A DNA stretch of 64,000 nucleotides from CAIWHR01 sp963811685 (GCA_963811685.1 CAWESK010000019.1:62001-126000), one strand, 5' to 3'. Numbered from the stretch's first letter, positions 30,902 to 41,516 are shown. The notes: generated from the sequence alone by a model not told the origin. Numbers and translations are program-made.

Positions 30902-31783
30902 ATGGCGGAAATCGCCGCAAGCATGGTGATGGAGCTGCGCCAGCGCACTGGGCTCGGCATGATGGAATGCAAGAGGGCGCTCACCGAAAGCGCCGGCGAC
31001 CTCGCGAAGGCCGAGGATCTGCTGCGGATCCGCAGCGGCGCCAAGGCGTCGAAAGCGGCGAGCCGCATCGCGGCCGAAGGCGTCATCGGACTCTTCGTCG
31101 CGCCCGACGCCAAGGTCGGGGCGATGGTCGAGGTGAACTGCGAAACCGACTTCGTCGCCAAGAATGACGATTTCCGTGCGTTCGCGGCCGAGGTCGCGCA
31201 GCTCGCCGCGCGTCACGCGGCCGCCGACGTCGCCGCGTTGTCGGCGCTGCAGCTCGCTTCCGGCGATACCGTCGAGGCGCGCCGGGTGGCGCTCGTGCAG
31301 AAGATCGGCGAGAACATCGCGCTCCGCCGCCTGGTTCGCAGCGAAGCCAAGGGCAAGCTCGCTTCGTACGTCCACGGGTCGAAGATCGGCGTGCTGGTCG
31401 ACGTGACCGGCGGCGCGGACACGCTCGGCAAGGACATCGCGATGCACATCGCCGCGATCAAGCCGATGGCGGTGTCGCGCGACGGCGTGCCTGCCGACGT
31501 GATCGAGCGCGAGCGCAAGATCGCTGCGGCGAAGGCGGCCGAATCGGGCAAGCCCGCGAACATCGTCGAGAAAATGGTCGAAGGGGGAATCGCGAAGTTC
31601 CTGGCCGACGTGACGCTTCTCGCGCAGCCGTTCGTCAAGGGCGACGGCAAGCAGACAGTCGAGCAGCTCTTGAAGGCGCAGGGCGCGACGGTCAACGGCT
31701 TCGTGATGTACGTGGTCGGTGAGGGCATCGAGAAGAGGAAGGATGATTTCGCCGCCGAGGTCGCGGCAATGGCGAAGGTATAA
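30902..31783 (+). CDS. tsf: Elongation factor Ts
   Basis: The 293-residue nucleotide-exchange factor for EF-Tu. The N-terminal UBA-like module is MELRQRTGLGMMECKRALTE. The EF-Tu contact motif is VEVNCETDFVAKNDDF. The dimerisation region includes MHIAAIKPMAVSRDGV. The ATG at 30902 is chosen because family homology starts there; an upstream in-frame start at 30833 adds unrelated residues. Confidence 0.97.
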   Translation: MAEIAASMVMELRQRTGLGMMECKRALTESAGDLAKAEDLLRIRSGAKASKAASRIAAEGVIGLFVAPDAKVGAMVEVNCETDFVAKNDDFRAFAAEVAQLAARHAAADVAALSALQLASGDTVEARRVALVQKIGENIALRRLVRSEAKGKLASYVHGSKIGVLVDVTGGADTLGKDIAMHIAAIKPMAVSRDGVPADVIERERKIAAAKAAESGKPANIVEKMVEGGIAKFLADVTLLAQPFVKGDGKQTVEQLLKAQGATVNGFVMYVVGEGIEKRKDDFAAEVAAMAKV

Positions 31784-31876
31784 GACGTCCAATGGAAACA
31801 GGGGCTCCGCCGCAAGTGCTTCGCACGCGGGGTGGCCCCTTCCTTGCACTAACCGCGTGATCGAGGAGTTCCAGGC

Positions 31877-32650
31877 ATGAATTCGCCCGCTGCCGTCGCG
31901 CCGATCGCCGCTGTTGCCGCCGTCCCGGCGGCGGTGACCGAACCCGCCTATCGACGCATCCTGCTCAAGTTGTCGGGCGAGGCGCTGATGGGGGCGGACG
32001 CCTACGGAATCAATCGCGAAGTGATCGACCGGATCGTCGCCGAGATCGCCGAGGTCACGCGGCTCGGGGTTGAAATCGCGGTCGTCATCGGCGGCGGCAA
32101 CATCTTTCGTGGCGTCGCGCCCGGCGCAGCGGGAATGGACCGCGCCACCGCCGATTACATGGGCATGCTCGCAACGCTGATGAACGCGCTTGCGCTGCAG
32201 GACGCTCTGCGTCGCGCCGGCGTCGAGTCGCGGGTGCAATCCGCGCTGCGCATCGACCAGGTCGCCGAGCCGTACATCCGCGGCAAGGCGTTGCGCCATC
32301 TCGAGGAGCGCAAGGTCGTCATCTTTGCCGCCGGCACCGGCAATCCCTTCTTCACGACCGACACCGCGGCGGCGCTGCGCGGCCGCGAGATGGGGGTCGA
32401 CATCGTGTTGAAGGCAACCAAGGTGGACGGCGTCTACACCGCCGATCCCAACAAGGATCCGCAGGCCAAGCGGTACATGGACTTGACGTTCGACGAGGCG
32501 ATCGTCAAGAACCTCAAGGTGATGGACGCGACGGCGCTTGCGCTTTGCCGCGACCAGAACATGCTGCTCAAGGTGTTTTCCATCTTCGTCCCCGGTGCGC
32601 TGAAGCGCGTGGTGCTGGGCAGCGAAGAGGGAACGCTGGTGCATTGCTGA
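31877..32650 (+). CDS. pyrH: UMP kinase
   Basis: A 257-residue amino-acid-kinase-fold enzyme that phosphorylates UMP. Key motifs are YRRILLKLSGEALMG, IGGGNIFRG, GTGNPFFTTDTAAALR and KATKVDGVYTADP. An Ala/Pro-rich N-terminal extension of about 22 residues precedes the usual start. It follows tsf in the conserved tsf-pyrH-frr order. Confidence 0.97.
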   Translation: MNSPAAVAPIAAVAAVPAAVTEPAYRRILLKLSGEALMGADAYGINREVIDRIVAEIAEVTRLGVEIAVVIGGGNIFRGVAPGAAGMDRATADYMGMLATLMNALALQDALRRAGVESRVQSALRIDQVAEPYIRGKALRHLEERKVVIFAAGTGNPFFTTDTAAALRGREMGVDIVLKATKVDGVYTADPNKDPQAKRYMDLTFDEAIVKNLKVMDATALALCRDQNMLLKVFSIFVPGALKRVVLGSEEGTLVHC

Positions 32651-32678
32651 ACCGGAAAACGGGCGTGCGGAGAAAATC

Positions 32679-33236
32679 ATGATTGCCGATATCAAGAAAG
32701 CCGCCGAGCAGAAGATGGGCAAGACGGTCGAAACGCTGAAGCACGATCTCACCAAGGTCCGCACGGGCCGCGCGCACACGGGGCTGCTCGACCACATCCA
32801 CGTCGACTATTACGGCACGCCGATGCCGATCAACCAGTGCGCGAACGTGACGCTGGCCGACGCGCGCACGATCACCGTGCAGCCGTGGGAAAAGAAGATG
32901 GCGCCGGTGATCGAAAAGGCGATCCGCGACTCGGATCTCGGGCTCAATCCGGCGACGTCGGGCGACTTGATCCGGGTGCCGATGCCGGCGCTCACCGAGG
33001 AGCGCCGGCGCGATCTCATCAAGGTCGTGCGGCACGAGGCGGAGAACGCGCGGATCGCAGTGCGCAACATCCGGCGCGACGCCAACGAGCATTTGAAGAA
33101 GCTCCTCAAGGACCACGCCGTCGCCGAGGACGACGAGCGTCATGCGCAGACCGACGTGCAGAAGCTCACCGACCGTTCCATCGCCGAGATCGACAAGGTG
33201 CTCGCGGCGAAGGAAGCGGATTTGATGGCAGTCTAG
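32679..33236 (+). CDS. frr: Ribosome recycling factor
   Basis: A 185-residue factor that splits post-termination ribosomes with EF-G. Signatures are LKHDLTKVRTGRAHTGLLD, LADARTITVQPWEKKM and the hinge region with PMPALTEERRRDLIKVV. Length is exactly typical. A GGAG-like ribosome site lies before the ATG. Confidence 0.98.
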   Translation: MIADIKKAAEQKMGKTVETLKHDLTKVRTGRAHTGLLDHIHVDYYGTPMPINQCANVTLADARTITVQPWEKKMAPVIEKAIRDSDLGLNPATSGDLIRVPMPALTEERRRDLIKVVRHEAENARIAVRNIRRDANEHLKKLLKDHAVAEDDERHAQTDVQKLTDRSIAEIDKVLAAKEADLMAV

Positions 33237-33287
33237 ATTCGAGGCCGCTCGGCGCGGAACGCGCAGGGCGCAGCCTCGGGTTCCATC

Positions 33288-34049
33288 ATGTTTACATCTT
33301 CGACCCGCGAAATTCCGAAGACCGCCGACGTGCCACGCCACGTCGCCATCATCATGGATGGCAACGGCCGCTGGGCGCGCCATCGCCACCTGCCGCGCGT
33401 CGCGGGGCATCGGCGCGGCGTCGAATCCGTGCGCGCCATCGTCCGCGCGTGCATCGAGCGCGGCGTCACGTATCTCACGCTGTTCGCCTTCTCGAGCGAA
33501 AACTGGCGCCGGCCGCCGGATGAAGTGTCGATCCTGATGGATTTGTTCGGACGCGCGCTGGAGCAGGAAGTGGCGAAGCTCCACGAGAACGGCATCCGCT
33601 TCAAGGTCGTCGGCGATCTCTCGCGCTTCGACCGCCGCATCCGCGACCTGATCACCGAAGGCGAGGTGCTGACGGCCGCCAACACGCGCCTCACGCTGAC
33701 CATCGCCGCGAACTACGGCGGGCGCTGGGACATCGGACAGGCCGCGCGGCGTTACTTCGCCGCCCATCCCGACGCGATCAAGGACGGCGCGTTCGCGCCG
33801 GAGGCGATCGAGCCGTTTCTCGCAATGGCGCACGCCCCGGAGCCCGATCTTTTCATTCGCACCGGCGGCGAGCAGCGGGTCTCGAATTTCCTGCTGTGGC
33901 AGCTCGCCTACACGGAGCTCTATTTCACGCCGATGCTGTGGCCCGATTTCGACGCTGCCGCGTTCGACACCGCGATCGCCTGGTACGCGGAGCGCGAGCG
34001 CCGCTTCGGCCGGACCAGCGAACAAGTGGCGGCGGCGCAGGGCGCATGA
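33288..34049 (+). CDS. uppS: Undecaprenyl diphosphate synthase
   Basis: A 253-residue cis-prenyltransferase that makes the C55 lipid carrier for peptidoglycan and other glycans. The diphosphate site is VAIIMDGNGRWA. Further motifs are LFAFSSENWRRP, NYGGRWDI and DLFIRTGGEQRVSNFLLWQ. Its stop overlaps the cdsA start (ATGA). Confidence 0.97.
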   Translation: MFTSSTREIPKTADVPRHVAIIMDGNGRWARHRHLPRVAGHRRGVESVRAIVRACIERGVTYLTLFAFSSENWRRPPDEVSILMDLFGRALEQEVAKLHENGIRFKVVGDLSRFDRRIRDLITEGEVLTAANTRLTLTIAANYGGRWDIGQAARRYFAAHPDAIKDGAFAPEAIEPFLAMAHAPEPDLFIRTGGEQRVSNFLLWQLAYTELYFTPMLWPDFDAAAFDTAIAWYAERERRFGRTSEQVAAAQGA

Positions 34050-34933
34050 CGCTGGCCGCAAGTCCGCGCGGATCCCTTCCGTCGATTCCGATGCTCTCGA
34101 CGCGCATTGTCACCGCGCTCATCCTCATCCCGGTCGTCCTGGCGGCGTTGTTCCTGCTGCCGCCGGTGGGCTGGGGGGCGGCGGCGCTCGCCGCGATCGG
34201 CGTTGCAGCGCTCGAATGGGCGCGGCTCGCCGGATGGAAGCGACGCGCGCGCCCGATTTTCGCCGCATGCATCGTGGTGATGGGCGCAGCCGCGCTGCTT
34301 CTCCCGGCAGCAGGGTTCGGTGCTGTGGGCTGGCCCGCCATCACCCTTTATCTTCTCTGCGGTCCGGCGCTCGCTTTCTGGCTGCTCGTGGCGCCCGGCT
34401 GGCTCCGTTCGAACTACCGACCGACGTCGGCGGCGGCGATGGCGGTGGCGGGGGCGATCGTTCTGATTGGCGCGTGGGCGGCCGTCGTCGCGCTGCAGGC
34501 GCGCGGACCAGGGTGGGTGCTGGCCGCGATGGCGATCGTGTGGATCGCCGATACGGCCGCGTATTTCGCGGGCCGCGCGTTTGGCCGGCGCAAGCTCGCG
34601 CCGTCGATAAGCCCCGGCAAGACCTGGGAGGGCGTCTACGGCGCGCTCCTGGCCGTCGCCGTGTACGCGCTCTTGCTGACGCCGTTCGCGCCGCGTGCCG
34701 GCTACACGTCCGCGTTGACGCCGGCGGCGATGCTGACATGGATTGCCCTGCTCGTGGGGCTCGCGATGCTGTCGATCGAGGGCGACCTCCTCGAATCGTT
34801 GTTGAAGCGGCACGCCGGCGTCAAGGACAGCGGCACGATCCTGCCTGGACACGGTGGCGTCCTGGATCGGATCGACGCGCTCTTGTCTGCGATGCCGGCT
34901 GCGGCGTTGCTTGCACTCTGGCTTCCCGCATGA
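34046..34933 (+). CDS. cdsA: Phosphatidate cytidylyltransferase
   Basis: An integral membrane enzyme with about eight hydrophobic segments that makes CDP-diacylglycerol. The C-terminal signature is present: DTAAYFAGRAFGRRKLAPSI, SPGKTWEG, and GDLLESLLKRHAGVKDSG followed by LPGHGGVLDRID. The ATG at 34046 overlaps the uppS stop. The ATG at 34091 (MLSTRIVTALILIP) fits the family start better, so the first 15 residues may not be made. Confidence 0.95.
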   Translation: MTLAASPRGSLPSIPMLSTRIVTALILIPVVLAALFLLPPVGWGAAALAAIGVAALEWARLAGWKRRARPIFAACIVVMGAAALLLPAAGFGAVGWPAITLYLLCGPALAFWLLVAPGWLRSNYRPTSAAAMAVAGAIVLIGAWAAVVALQARGPGWVLAAMAIVWIADTAAYFAGRAFGRRKLAPSISPGKTWEGVYGALLAVAVYALLLTPFAPRAGYTSALTPAAMLTWIALLVGLAMLSIEGDLLESLLKRHAGVKDSGTILPGHGGVLDRIDALLSAMPAAALLALWLPA

Positions 34934-36174
34934 GCGCCGCCGTTTCCGTCGCCTCCACAGGCGCCCCGGCGGCGATGCGCCGCGTCAGTCTGCTCGGTGC
35001 GACCGGGTCGATCGGCGCATCGACGCTCGATGTGATCGCACGGCATCCGCAGCGGTTCGAGGTCGTCGCGCTCGCCGCGAACCGGGACTGGGAGAAGCTC
35101 GCCGAGCTCTGCCGGCGGCATCGGCCGCGGCTCGCCGCACTGCGCGACGCCGGCGCCGCAAGATCGCTCGAGCGCGCGCTCGCTGCGGATGGGCTGCCGA
35201 CGCGGATCGTCGCCGGCGACTCCGGGCTCTTCGAAGCGGCGACGTTGTCCGACGTCGACACGGTGCTCGCCGCCATCGTCGGTGCGGTGGGCCTCGCTCC
35301 GACGCTCGCCGCGGCGCGTGCGGGCAAGCGCATTCTGCTTGCCAACAAGGAGGCGCTGGTGATCGGCGGCGCCGCGTTCATGGCTGCGGTCGAGGCGGGC
35401 GGAGCCACGCTGCTGCCCATCGACAGCGAGCACAACGCGATCTTCCAGTGCCTGCCGGCGCATCATCCGCGCGATCCGGCGTCCGCCGGTGTCCGCCGCA
35501 TCCTGCTGACGGCGTCGGGCGGGCCGTTCCGGACGCGGTCGCCGCGAGACCTCGCAAACGTGACGCCGAGCGAGGCGTGCGCGCATCCCAACTGGGTGAT
35601 GGGCCGCAAGATCAGCGTCGATTCGGCGACGATGATGAACAAGGGGCTCGAGGTGATCGAGGCGCACTGGCTGTTCGGAGCGGCGAGAGAAGCGATCGAA
35701 GTCGTGATTCACCCGGAGAGTGTCATCCATTCGCTGGTCGAATACGTTGACGGGAGCGTGCTCGCCCAACTCGGCCATCCCGACATGCGCACGCCGATCG
35801 CACAGGCGCTCGCGTACCCGGACCGCATCGATGCGGGCGTGAATCCGCTCGACCTCGCGCGCCACGGCCCGCTCACGTTCGAGGCGCCCGACCCCGCGCG
35901 TTTCCCCTGTCTCGCGCTCGCCTTCGCTGCGCTCGCGGCGTCCGGCACCGCGCCCGCGACGCTCAACGCGGCCAATGAAGTGGCCGTGGCCGCGTTCCTC
36001 GACGGCAAGATTCGCTACACCGATATTGCCCCGGCCTGTGCCGAAGCGCTCGCGCGACTGCCGGCGCGGCCGGTGCGCACGCTCGATGACGCGCTCGCCG
36101 CCGACACCGAGGCGCGCGCCGTCGCGCGCGAGTGGCTGCGGCTTCCCGCCGAATCGTTGTTGCCCGCCGCCTGA
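34930..36174 (+). CDS. dxr: 1-deoxy-D-xylulose 5-phosphate reductoisomerase
   Basis: The second enzyme of the MEP isoprenoid pathway, supplying precursors for UppS and the hpn genes. The NADPH motif is LLGATGSIGASTLDV. The substrate/metal site includes LLPIDSEHNAIFQCL and VDSATMMNKGLEVIEAHWLF. At 414 residues it is slightly longer than usual, due to an N-terminal extension of about 15 residues. It overlaps the cdsA stop (ATGA). Confidence 0.97.
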   Translation: MSAAVSVASTGAPAAMRRVSLLGATGSIGASTLDVIARHPQRFEVVALAANRDWEKLAELCRRHRPRLAALRDAGAARSLERALAADGLPTRIVAGDSGLFEAATLSDVDTVLAAIVGAVGLAPTLAAARAGKRILLANKEALVIGGAAFMAAVEAGGATLLPIDSEHNAIFQCLPAHHPRDPASAGVRRILLTASGGPFRTRSPRDLANVTPSEACAHPNWVMGRKISVDSATMMNKGLEVIEAHWLFGAAREAIEVVIHPESVIHSLVEYVDGSVLAQLGHPDMRTPIAQALAYPDRIDAGVNPLDLARHGPLTFEAPDPARFPCLALAFAALAASGTAPATLNAANEVAVAAFLDGKIRYTDIAPACAEALARLPARPVRTLDDALAADTEARAVAREWLRLPAESLLPAA

Positions 36175-37598
36175 TGGACATTCTGCAGAAGCTGCTCGCA
36201 TTCCTCGTTGTGCTCGGAGTGTTGGTCGTGTTTCACGAGCTCGGCCACTTCTGGATCGCGCGTCTCGTCGGTGTCAAGGTGCTGCGGTTTTCGGTGGGCT
36301 TCGGACGCGTCGTCTGGTCGCGCCGGTTCGGGCCCGATCGGACCGAATGGGCGCTATCCGCCATACCCCTCGGCGGCTACGTGAAGATGGCGGACGAACG
36401 CGAAGGCGATGTGGCGCCGGCGGATCTCCCGCGCGCCTTCAACCGGCAGAGCGTCGGCAAGCGGATCGCCATCGTTGCCGCCGGTCCGCTCGCCAATCTC
36501 GCGCTTGCCGTGCTGTTGTTCGCCGGGACCTACGTCGTCGGCGTGCCAGGTCAGCGTGCGTTGCTCGCGTCTCCGCCGGCGGGAACGCCTGCCGCCGCCG
36601 CCGGCGTGCGCGAAGGCGATCTCGTGACGGCGATCGACGGCGTTCCGGTGCGAAGCTGGCAGGACCTGCGCTGGCGGCTCCTGCACGCATCCGGCGCCGA
36701 CGATGCCGCGTTCACGATGCAGCGCCCCGATGGCTCGGCGACGACGCGCATCGTTTCGCTGACCGCGATCGAGCCCTCGGACTGGGAAGGCAACTTCATG
36801 CCGCTCCTCGGTCTCAACGCCGATCTCGGCCCGCCGTTGATCGACGAGGTGATTGCCGACAAGCCGGCAGCGCGCGCGGGCCTCAAGGCAGGCGATCGCA
36901 TCGTCGCGATCGACGGCATTCCGGTGAGCTCGCCCGCCGACGCGGCGGCCCGGACCAACGCGAAGCCGGCGGCGTCGCTTGTCTTTCGCATCGCGCGCGA
37001 CGGTGCCGTATTCGATGCGCCCCTGACGACGGAGGCCGTGGAGCAGGGCGGGCGACGCGTGGGCATCGCCGGGGTGCGCCTCAAGGTCGATCCTGACGTC
37101 GCGTCGCGGCTCGCGGTGACGGTGCGCTATGGCATCGTCGATGCGGTCGCGCAGGGCGCGCGCAGGACATGGGAGCTCTCGGTCTTCACGTTGAAGATGC
37201 TGGGCCGCGTGCTCACCGGCGAGGCGTCGCTCAAGAACATCAGCGGCCCGATCACGATGGCCGATTACGCCGGCCAGTCGGCGAAAGCGGGGATGCTCGT
37301 GTTCGTCGGCTATCTCGCGCTCATCAGCATCAGCCTGGGCGTGCTCAATCTGTTGCCCGTTCCGCTACTGGATGGGGGGCATTTGCTGTATTATTTCGCC
37401 GAATTGATGAAGGGTAGTCCCGTTTCCGATCGCGCCTTCGAGGTCGGCCAGCGCATCGGCATCGCGGTGCTGGCGGTGTTGATGGCGTTGGCGTTTTTCA
37501 ATGACCTCTCCCGCTTGTCTCCCGCTCGGAACGCCGGCCGCACGCCGCGCCTGGCGCTTCCGCGTCGCGCGCCATCGCCGGTTTGCAGTGACGGCTGA
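36174..37598 (+). CDS. rseP: Site-2 metalloprotease RseP
   Basis: An inner-membrane zinc protease that cleaves anti-sigma factors such as RseA within the membrane. The zinc motif VFHELGHFW is in the first membrane segment, and the third ligand region is LLDGGHLLYYF near the C-terminus. Two PDZ domains lie between, with AAAAGVREGDLVTAIDG and ARAGLKAGDRIVAIDG. The family normally ends soon after FFNDLSRL. Here about 26 more residues follow, which may be an artefact of an indel. The start overlaps the last base of the dxr stop. Confidence 0.95.
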   Translation: MDILQKLLAFLVVLGVLVVFHELGHFWIARLVGVKVLRFSVGFGRVVWSRRFGPDRTEWALSAIPLGGYVKMADEREGDVAPADLPRAFNRQSVGKRIAIVAAGPLANLALAVLLFAGTYVVGVPGQRALLASPPAGTPAAAAGVREGDLVTAIDGVPVRSWQDLRWRLLHASGADDAAFTMQRPDGSATTRIVSLTAIEPSDWEGNFMPLLGLNADLGPPLIDEVIADKPAARAGLKAGDRIVAIDGIPVSSPADAAARTNAKPAASLVFRIARDGAVFDAPLTTEAVEQGGRRVGIAGVRLKVDPDVASRLAVTVRYGIVDAVAQGARRTWELSVFTLKMLGRVLTGEASLKNISGPITMADYAGQSAKAGMLVFVGYLALISISLGVLNLLPVPLLDGGHLLYYFAELMKGSPVSDRAFEVGQRIGIAVLAVLMALAFFNDLSRLSPARNAGRTPRLALPRRAPSPVCSDG

Positions 37599-39904
37599 GG
37601 CCCGTTGTCGATCGTTGCAAGCATTTCAGGGAAGACTCGGCGCGCCGCGCCTGCTCGCTCGCGCGCTGCTCTGCGGGCTCGTCCGCCGCGCGCGCTTTCG
37701 AGCCGTTCGTCGTCAAGGACATTCGCGTCGAAGGCGTGCAGCGCACCGAGGCCGGCACGGTGTTCTCCTATCTGCCGATCAAGGTCGGCGAGCGCGTCGA
37801 TGACGCGAAGGCCGCGGCGGCGGTGAAGGCGCTTTTCGCCACCGGCTTCTTTCGCGACGTGCGCCTCGAGGTGCAGGATGGCGTGCTGATCGTCAGCGTG
37901 CAGGAGCGCCCGACGATCAGCAAGATCGATGTCACCGGCAACAAGGAATTCGACACCGACACGCTCAAGAAGGCGCTGAAGGATATCGGCCTCGCCGAAG
38001 CGAAGATCTTCGACCGCTCGGCGCTCGACCGCGCCGAGCAGGAAATGAAGCGCCAGTACATCACCAAGGGCAAGTATGCAGCGCAGGTGACCACCACGGT
38101 CACGCCGCAGGAACGCAATCGCGTCGCGGTGAACTTCAACATCGTCGAAGGCGACTCGGCGAAGATCGCGCGCATCAACATCGTCGGCAACAAGGCGTTC
38201 ACCGAGGCGCAGCTCCTGTCGGAGATGACGCTCACGACGCCGGGGTGGATGACCTGGTACACGAAGAACGACCAGTATTCGAAGCAGAAGCTCTCCGCCG
38301 ACCTCGAGACGATCCGGAGCTTCTATCAGAATCGCGGCTATCTCGAGTACAACGTCGATTCGACCCAGGTTTCGATCACGCCGGACAAGGAAGACATCTA
38401 CATCACGGTCAACATCACCGAAGGCGAGCCTTTCGTCGTGACCGACGTTCGCCTCGCCGGCGATCTGCCTGTCGCCGGGGACGAGCTCGGCCGGCTGATC
38501 GCGGTGCACCCCGGCGAGACCTATTCGCGGGAGAAGCTGCAGGCGTCCGCCAAGGGCATCAGCGACCGGCTGGGGACGGAGGGCTACGCGTTCGCCAACG
38601 TCAACATCGTGCCGGAGGTCAACCGCGAGAAACACGAGGCCGCGTTCGTGATCTACGTCGATCCGGGCCGGCGCGTCTACATCCGCAAGGTCAACATCAG
38701 CGGCAACGCGAGGACGCGCGACGAGATCATCCGGCGCGAGATGCGTCAGCTGGAGAGCGCATGGTACGACGGCGCGCGAATCGATCGCTCGAAGGTGCGG
38801 ATCCGGCGGCTCGGCTATTTCGACGACGTCAACATCGAGACGCCGCCCGTCCCGGGAACCACCGATCAGGCCGACGTCGACGTCACCGTGACGGAGAAAG
38901 CGACGGGTAGCCTGCAGGCCGGCATCGGCTACTCGAGCGCCGACGGGCTCGTGCTGAGCGCATCGGTCTCGCAGCAGAATATCTTCGGCACCGGCAACGC
39001 GCTCACGGCAGCCGTCAACACGAGCACGGTCAACCGGACGATCTCGGTCGCGTTCCTCGAGCCCTACTGGACCGTCGACGGCATCTCGCGGACGCTCGAG
39101 GTCTACTACCGGACGACCGACCCGGGCTCGCTCGCGATCTCCCAGTATGGCTCCACGACGCTGGGCGGCGCGATCGCGTTCGGCGTTCCGATCAGCGAGA
39201 CCGACGTGATCAACATCGGCCTGCGGGTCGAGCACACGGACCTGTCGCTGTTCAGCAACAGTCCGCCGGTCTATTACGACTTCGTCCGCGAGTTTGGCAG
39301 CACGACCAACAGCTTCATCCTGTCGGCAGGGTGGTCGCGTGACACCCGGGACGACATCATCTATCCTACCAAGGGCACGCTACAGAGCGCGCTGGGCGAA
39401 GTCGGCTTCGGCGACCTCGAATACTACAAGCTCAACTATCTGATCCAGAATTTCTGGCCGATCTACGGGGATTTCGTCCTGATGCTGCGCGGCGACACCG
39501 GATACGGCGACGGGTACGGCGGCAAGCCGCTGCCGTTCTTCAAGGCGTTCTACGCCGGCGGTGTCGGCTCCGTCCGCGGCTACGACACGGCTTCGCTGGG
39601 CCCGAAGGACATCTACGGCAATGCGACCGGCGGCAAGCGCAAGATCGTCGGCAACGCAGAGCTCTTCTATCCGGTGCTGAAAGGCGACAAGTCGGTGCGC
39701 GCAAGCGTCTTTTTCGACGCGGGACAGATCTACGTCAACGGCAACATCGAGCCGCTGTACGAGCAGTTCCGCTACTCGTACGGCGTCGGCGTCGCCTGGA
39801 ATTCGCCGGTTGGCCCGCTCAAGTTCAGCTATGGCATACCGCTCAACGAAAAGCCGGGCGACAAGATCCAGCACTTCCAGTTCCAGGTCGGCACCGTATT
39901 CTGA
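37588..39904 (+). CDS. bamA: Outer membrane protein assembly factor BamA (frameshift in the signal peptide)
   Basis: The central pore protein of the beta-barrel assembly machine. The mature start FEPFVVKDIRVEGVQRTEAG and five POTRA domains are readable in one frame. The C-terminal barrel carries VRGYDTASLGPKD (the conserved VRGF-type lid-lock motif) and ends in Phe (FQFQVGTVF). No start codon exists in that frame before 37736, inside the first POTRA domain. A plausible signal peptide (LGAPRLLARALLCGLV) sits in the previous frame, from GTG 37588 or TTG 37615. Removing one c near 37683 joins them. The gene is essential, so a sequence error is likely. Confidence 0.94.
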
Positions 39905-39931
39905 CCGGACCGCACGCCTGTGGAGAATTCC

Positions 39932-40453
39932 GTGAAACGCATCGCCCGTTACCTCGTTGCCGCCTTTGCCGCGGCCGCGACCTTGATCGCGGCCACCGCC
40001 GCGACCGCGCAGGCCGCCGACTACAAGATCGGCTTCGTGAACACGGAACGGCTGTTCCGTGATGCCGCGCCCGCGAAGCGCGCACAGCAAAAGCTGGAGA
40101 AGGAATTCGCCGCGCGCGACGCCGAGATCCAGAAGCTCGCGAAGCAGGTCCGCGACCTGCAGGCGCTGCTCGAGAAGGACGGCGTCACGATGGCCGAGGC
40201 GGAGCGCCGCAACCGCGAGCGCGACCTTGCCAATCTGTCGCGCGACCTCACGCGCTCGCAGCGCGAGTTCCGCGAAGACCTGAACCTGCGCCGCAACGAG
40301 GAGTTCGCGTCGGTGCAGGATCGCGCGAACAAGGTCATCCAGCAGATCGCCGAGGCGGAGAAGTTCGACCTCATCATCCAGGATCCGGTCGTCTACGCGA
40401 GCCAGAAGATCGACATCACCGAGAAGGTGATCAAGGCGCTCGCCGACAAGTAA
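39932..40453 (+). CDS. skp: Periplasmic chaperone Skp (OmpH family)
   Basis: A 173-residue trimeric holdase that carries unfolded outer-membrane proteins to BamA. A signal peptide (MKRIARYLVAAFAAAATLIA, cleavage after AQA) leads to ADYKIGFVNTERLFRDA. The long middle is charged coiled coil, and the C-terminus YASQKIDITEKVIKALAD is typical. The GTG at 39932 is chosen for its GGAG site 6 bases upstream, over a GTG at 39920. Confidence 0.95.
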   Translation: MKRIARYLVAAFAAAATLIAATAATAQAADYKIGFVNTERLFRDAAPAKRAQQKLEKEFAARDAEIQKLAKQVRDLQALLEKDGVTMAEAERRNRERDLANLSRDLTRSQREFREDLNLRRNEEFASVQDRANKVIQQIAEAEKFDLIIQDPVVYASQKIDITEKVIKALADK

Positions 40454-40485
40454 GCGCGCCGGCGTCCCGCTGGCGTACCGCGCCC

Positions 40486-41514
40486 ATGCTCCTGTCCGAA
40501 CTCGCGGCCCGCACGGGCGCCCGCCTCGACGGCGACGGCAACGTCGACATCGTGCGCATGGGGACGCTCGAGGACGCCGGCCCCGGTTCCATCGCTTTCC
40601 TCGCCAATCCGAAGTACCACCGCCAGCTCGCGGCGACGCGCGCGGCGGCGGTGATCGTCGCGCCCGATGTCGCCGCCGGGACGGCGCTGCCAAAGCTCGT
40701 CAGCAGCAACCCCTACGCAACGTACGCGAAGGTGGCGACGATCCTGCATCCGGTCCGCGTCCCGACCCCGGGCGTCCATCCTTCGGCGGTCATCGGCGCC
40801 GGCGCGCGCATAGCCGCATCGGCGGCGATCGGCCCCTACGTGGTGATCGGCGCCGGCGTCACGATCGGCGAGCGCGCGCAGATCGGCGCCGCGTGCGTGG
40901 TGGGAGCCGATGCGGCCATCGGCGACGACGCGATTCTGCATGCGCGCGTCACCGTGTACGACGGCTGCACCATTGGCGCGCGGACGATCGTCCACAGCGG
41001 CGCGGTGATCGGCGCCGACGGTTTCGGCATGGCGGAGGAGGCGGGCCGCTGGCTCAAGATTCCGCAGGTGGGCGCGGTGCGCATTGGCAACGACGTCGAG
41101 ATCGGGGCCAATACGACGATCGACCGCGGCGCGATCGGCGATACGGTGATCGAGGACGACGTGAAGCTCGACAACCAGGTCCAGATCGGGCACAACTGCC
41201 GGATCGGCGCGCACACGGCGATCGCCGGTTGCACGGGGATCGCCGGCAGCGTGCAGATCGGCCGCAACTGCAAGATCGGCGGTGCGGCGATGATTGCCGG
41301 CCATCTTTCGATTGCCGACGGGGTGATCATCAGCGCGGGCACCGGCATCATGGGGTCGATCGATGCGCCGGGCATCTACACCGGCATCTTTCCGATGCTT
41401 CCTTACGCCGAGTGGAAGCGTGTTGCCGTCGCGATGCGGCGGCTTGGCTCGCTGTCGGCGCGGCTCAAGGCGCTCGAGCGCGGCGCGCCCATCGCCGGCA
41501 AGACGGAGGAATAG
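40486..41514 (+). CDS. lpxD: UDP-3-O-(3-hydroxymyristoyl)glucosamine N-acyltransferase
   Basis: The third lipid A enzyme. It is a 342-residue left-handed beta-helix protein with many hexapeptide repeats (such as IGAGVTIGERAQIG). The N-terminal uridine-binding domain includes AFLANPKYHRQLA. The catalytic His lies in NQVQIGHNCRIG. The C-terminal helical bundle is present. Confidence 0.97.
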   Translation: MLLSELAARTGARLDGDGNVDIVRMGTLEDAGPGSIAFLANPKYHRQLAATRAAAVIVAPDVAAGTALPKLVSSNPYATYAKVATILHPVRVPTPGVHPSAVIGAGARIAASAAIGPYVVIGAGVTIGERAQIGAACVVGADAAIGDDAILHARVTVYDGCTIGARTIVHSGAVIGADGFGMAEEAGRWLKIPQVGAVRIGNDVEIGANTTIDRGAIGDTVIEDDVKLDNQVQIGHNCRIGAHTAIAGCTGIAGSVQIGRNCKIGGAAMIAGHLSIADGVIISAGTGIMGSIDAPGIYTGIFPMLPYAEWKRVAVAMRRLGSLSARLKALERGAPIAGKTEE

Positions 41515-41516
41515 CC

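Noticed and set aside
30572..32797. A 741-codon minus-strand frame across tsf, pyrH and frr
   Set aside because: It is antisense to three conserved genes and has no recognisable protein features.
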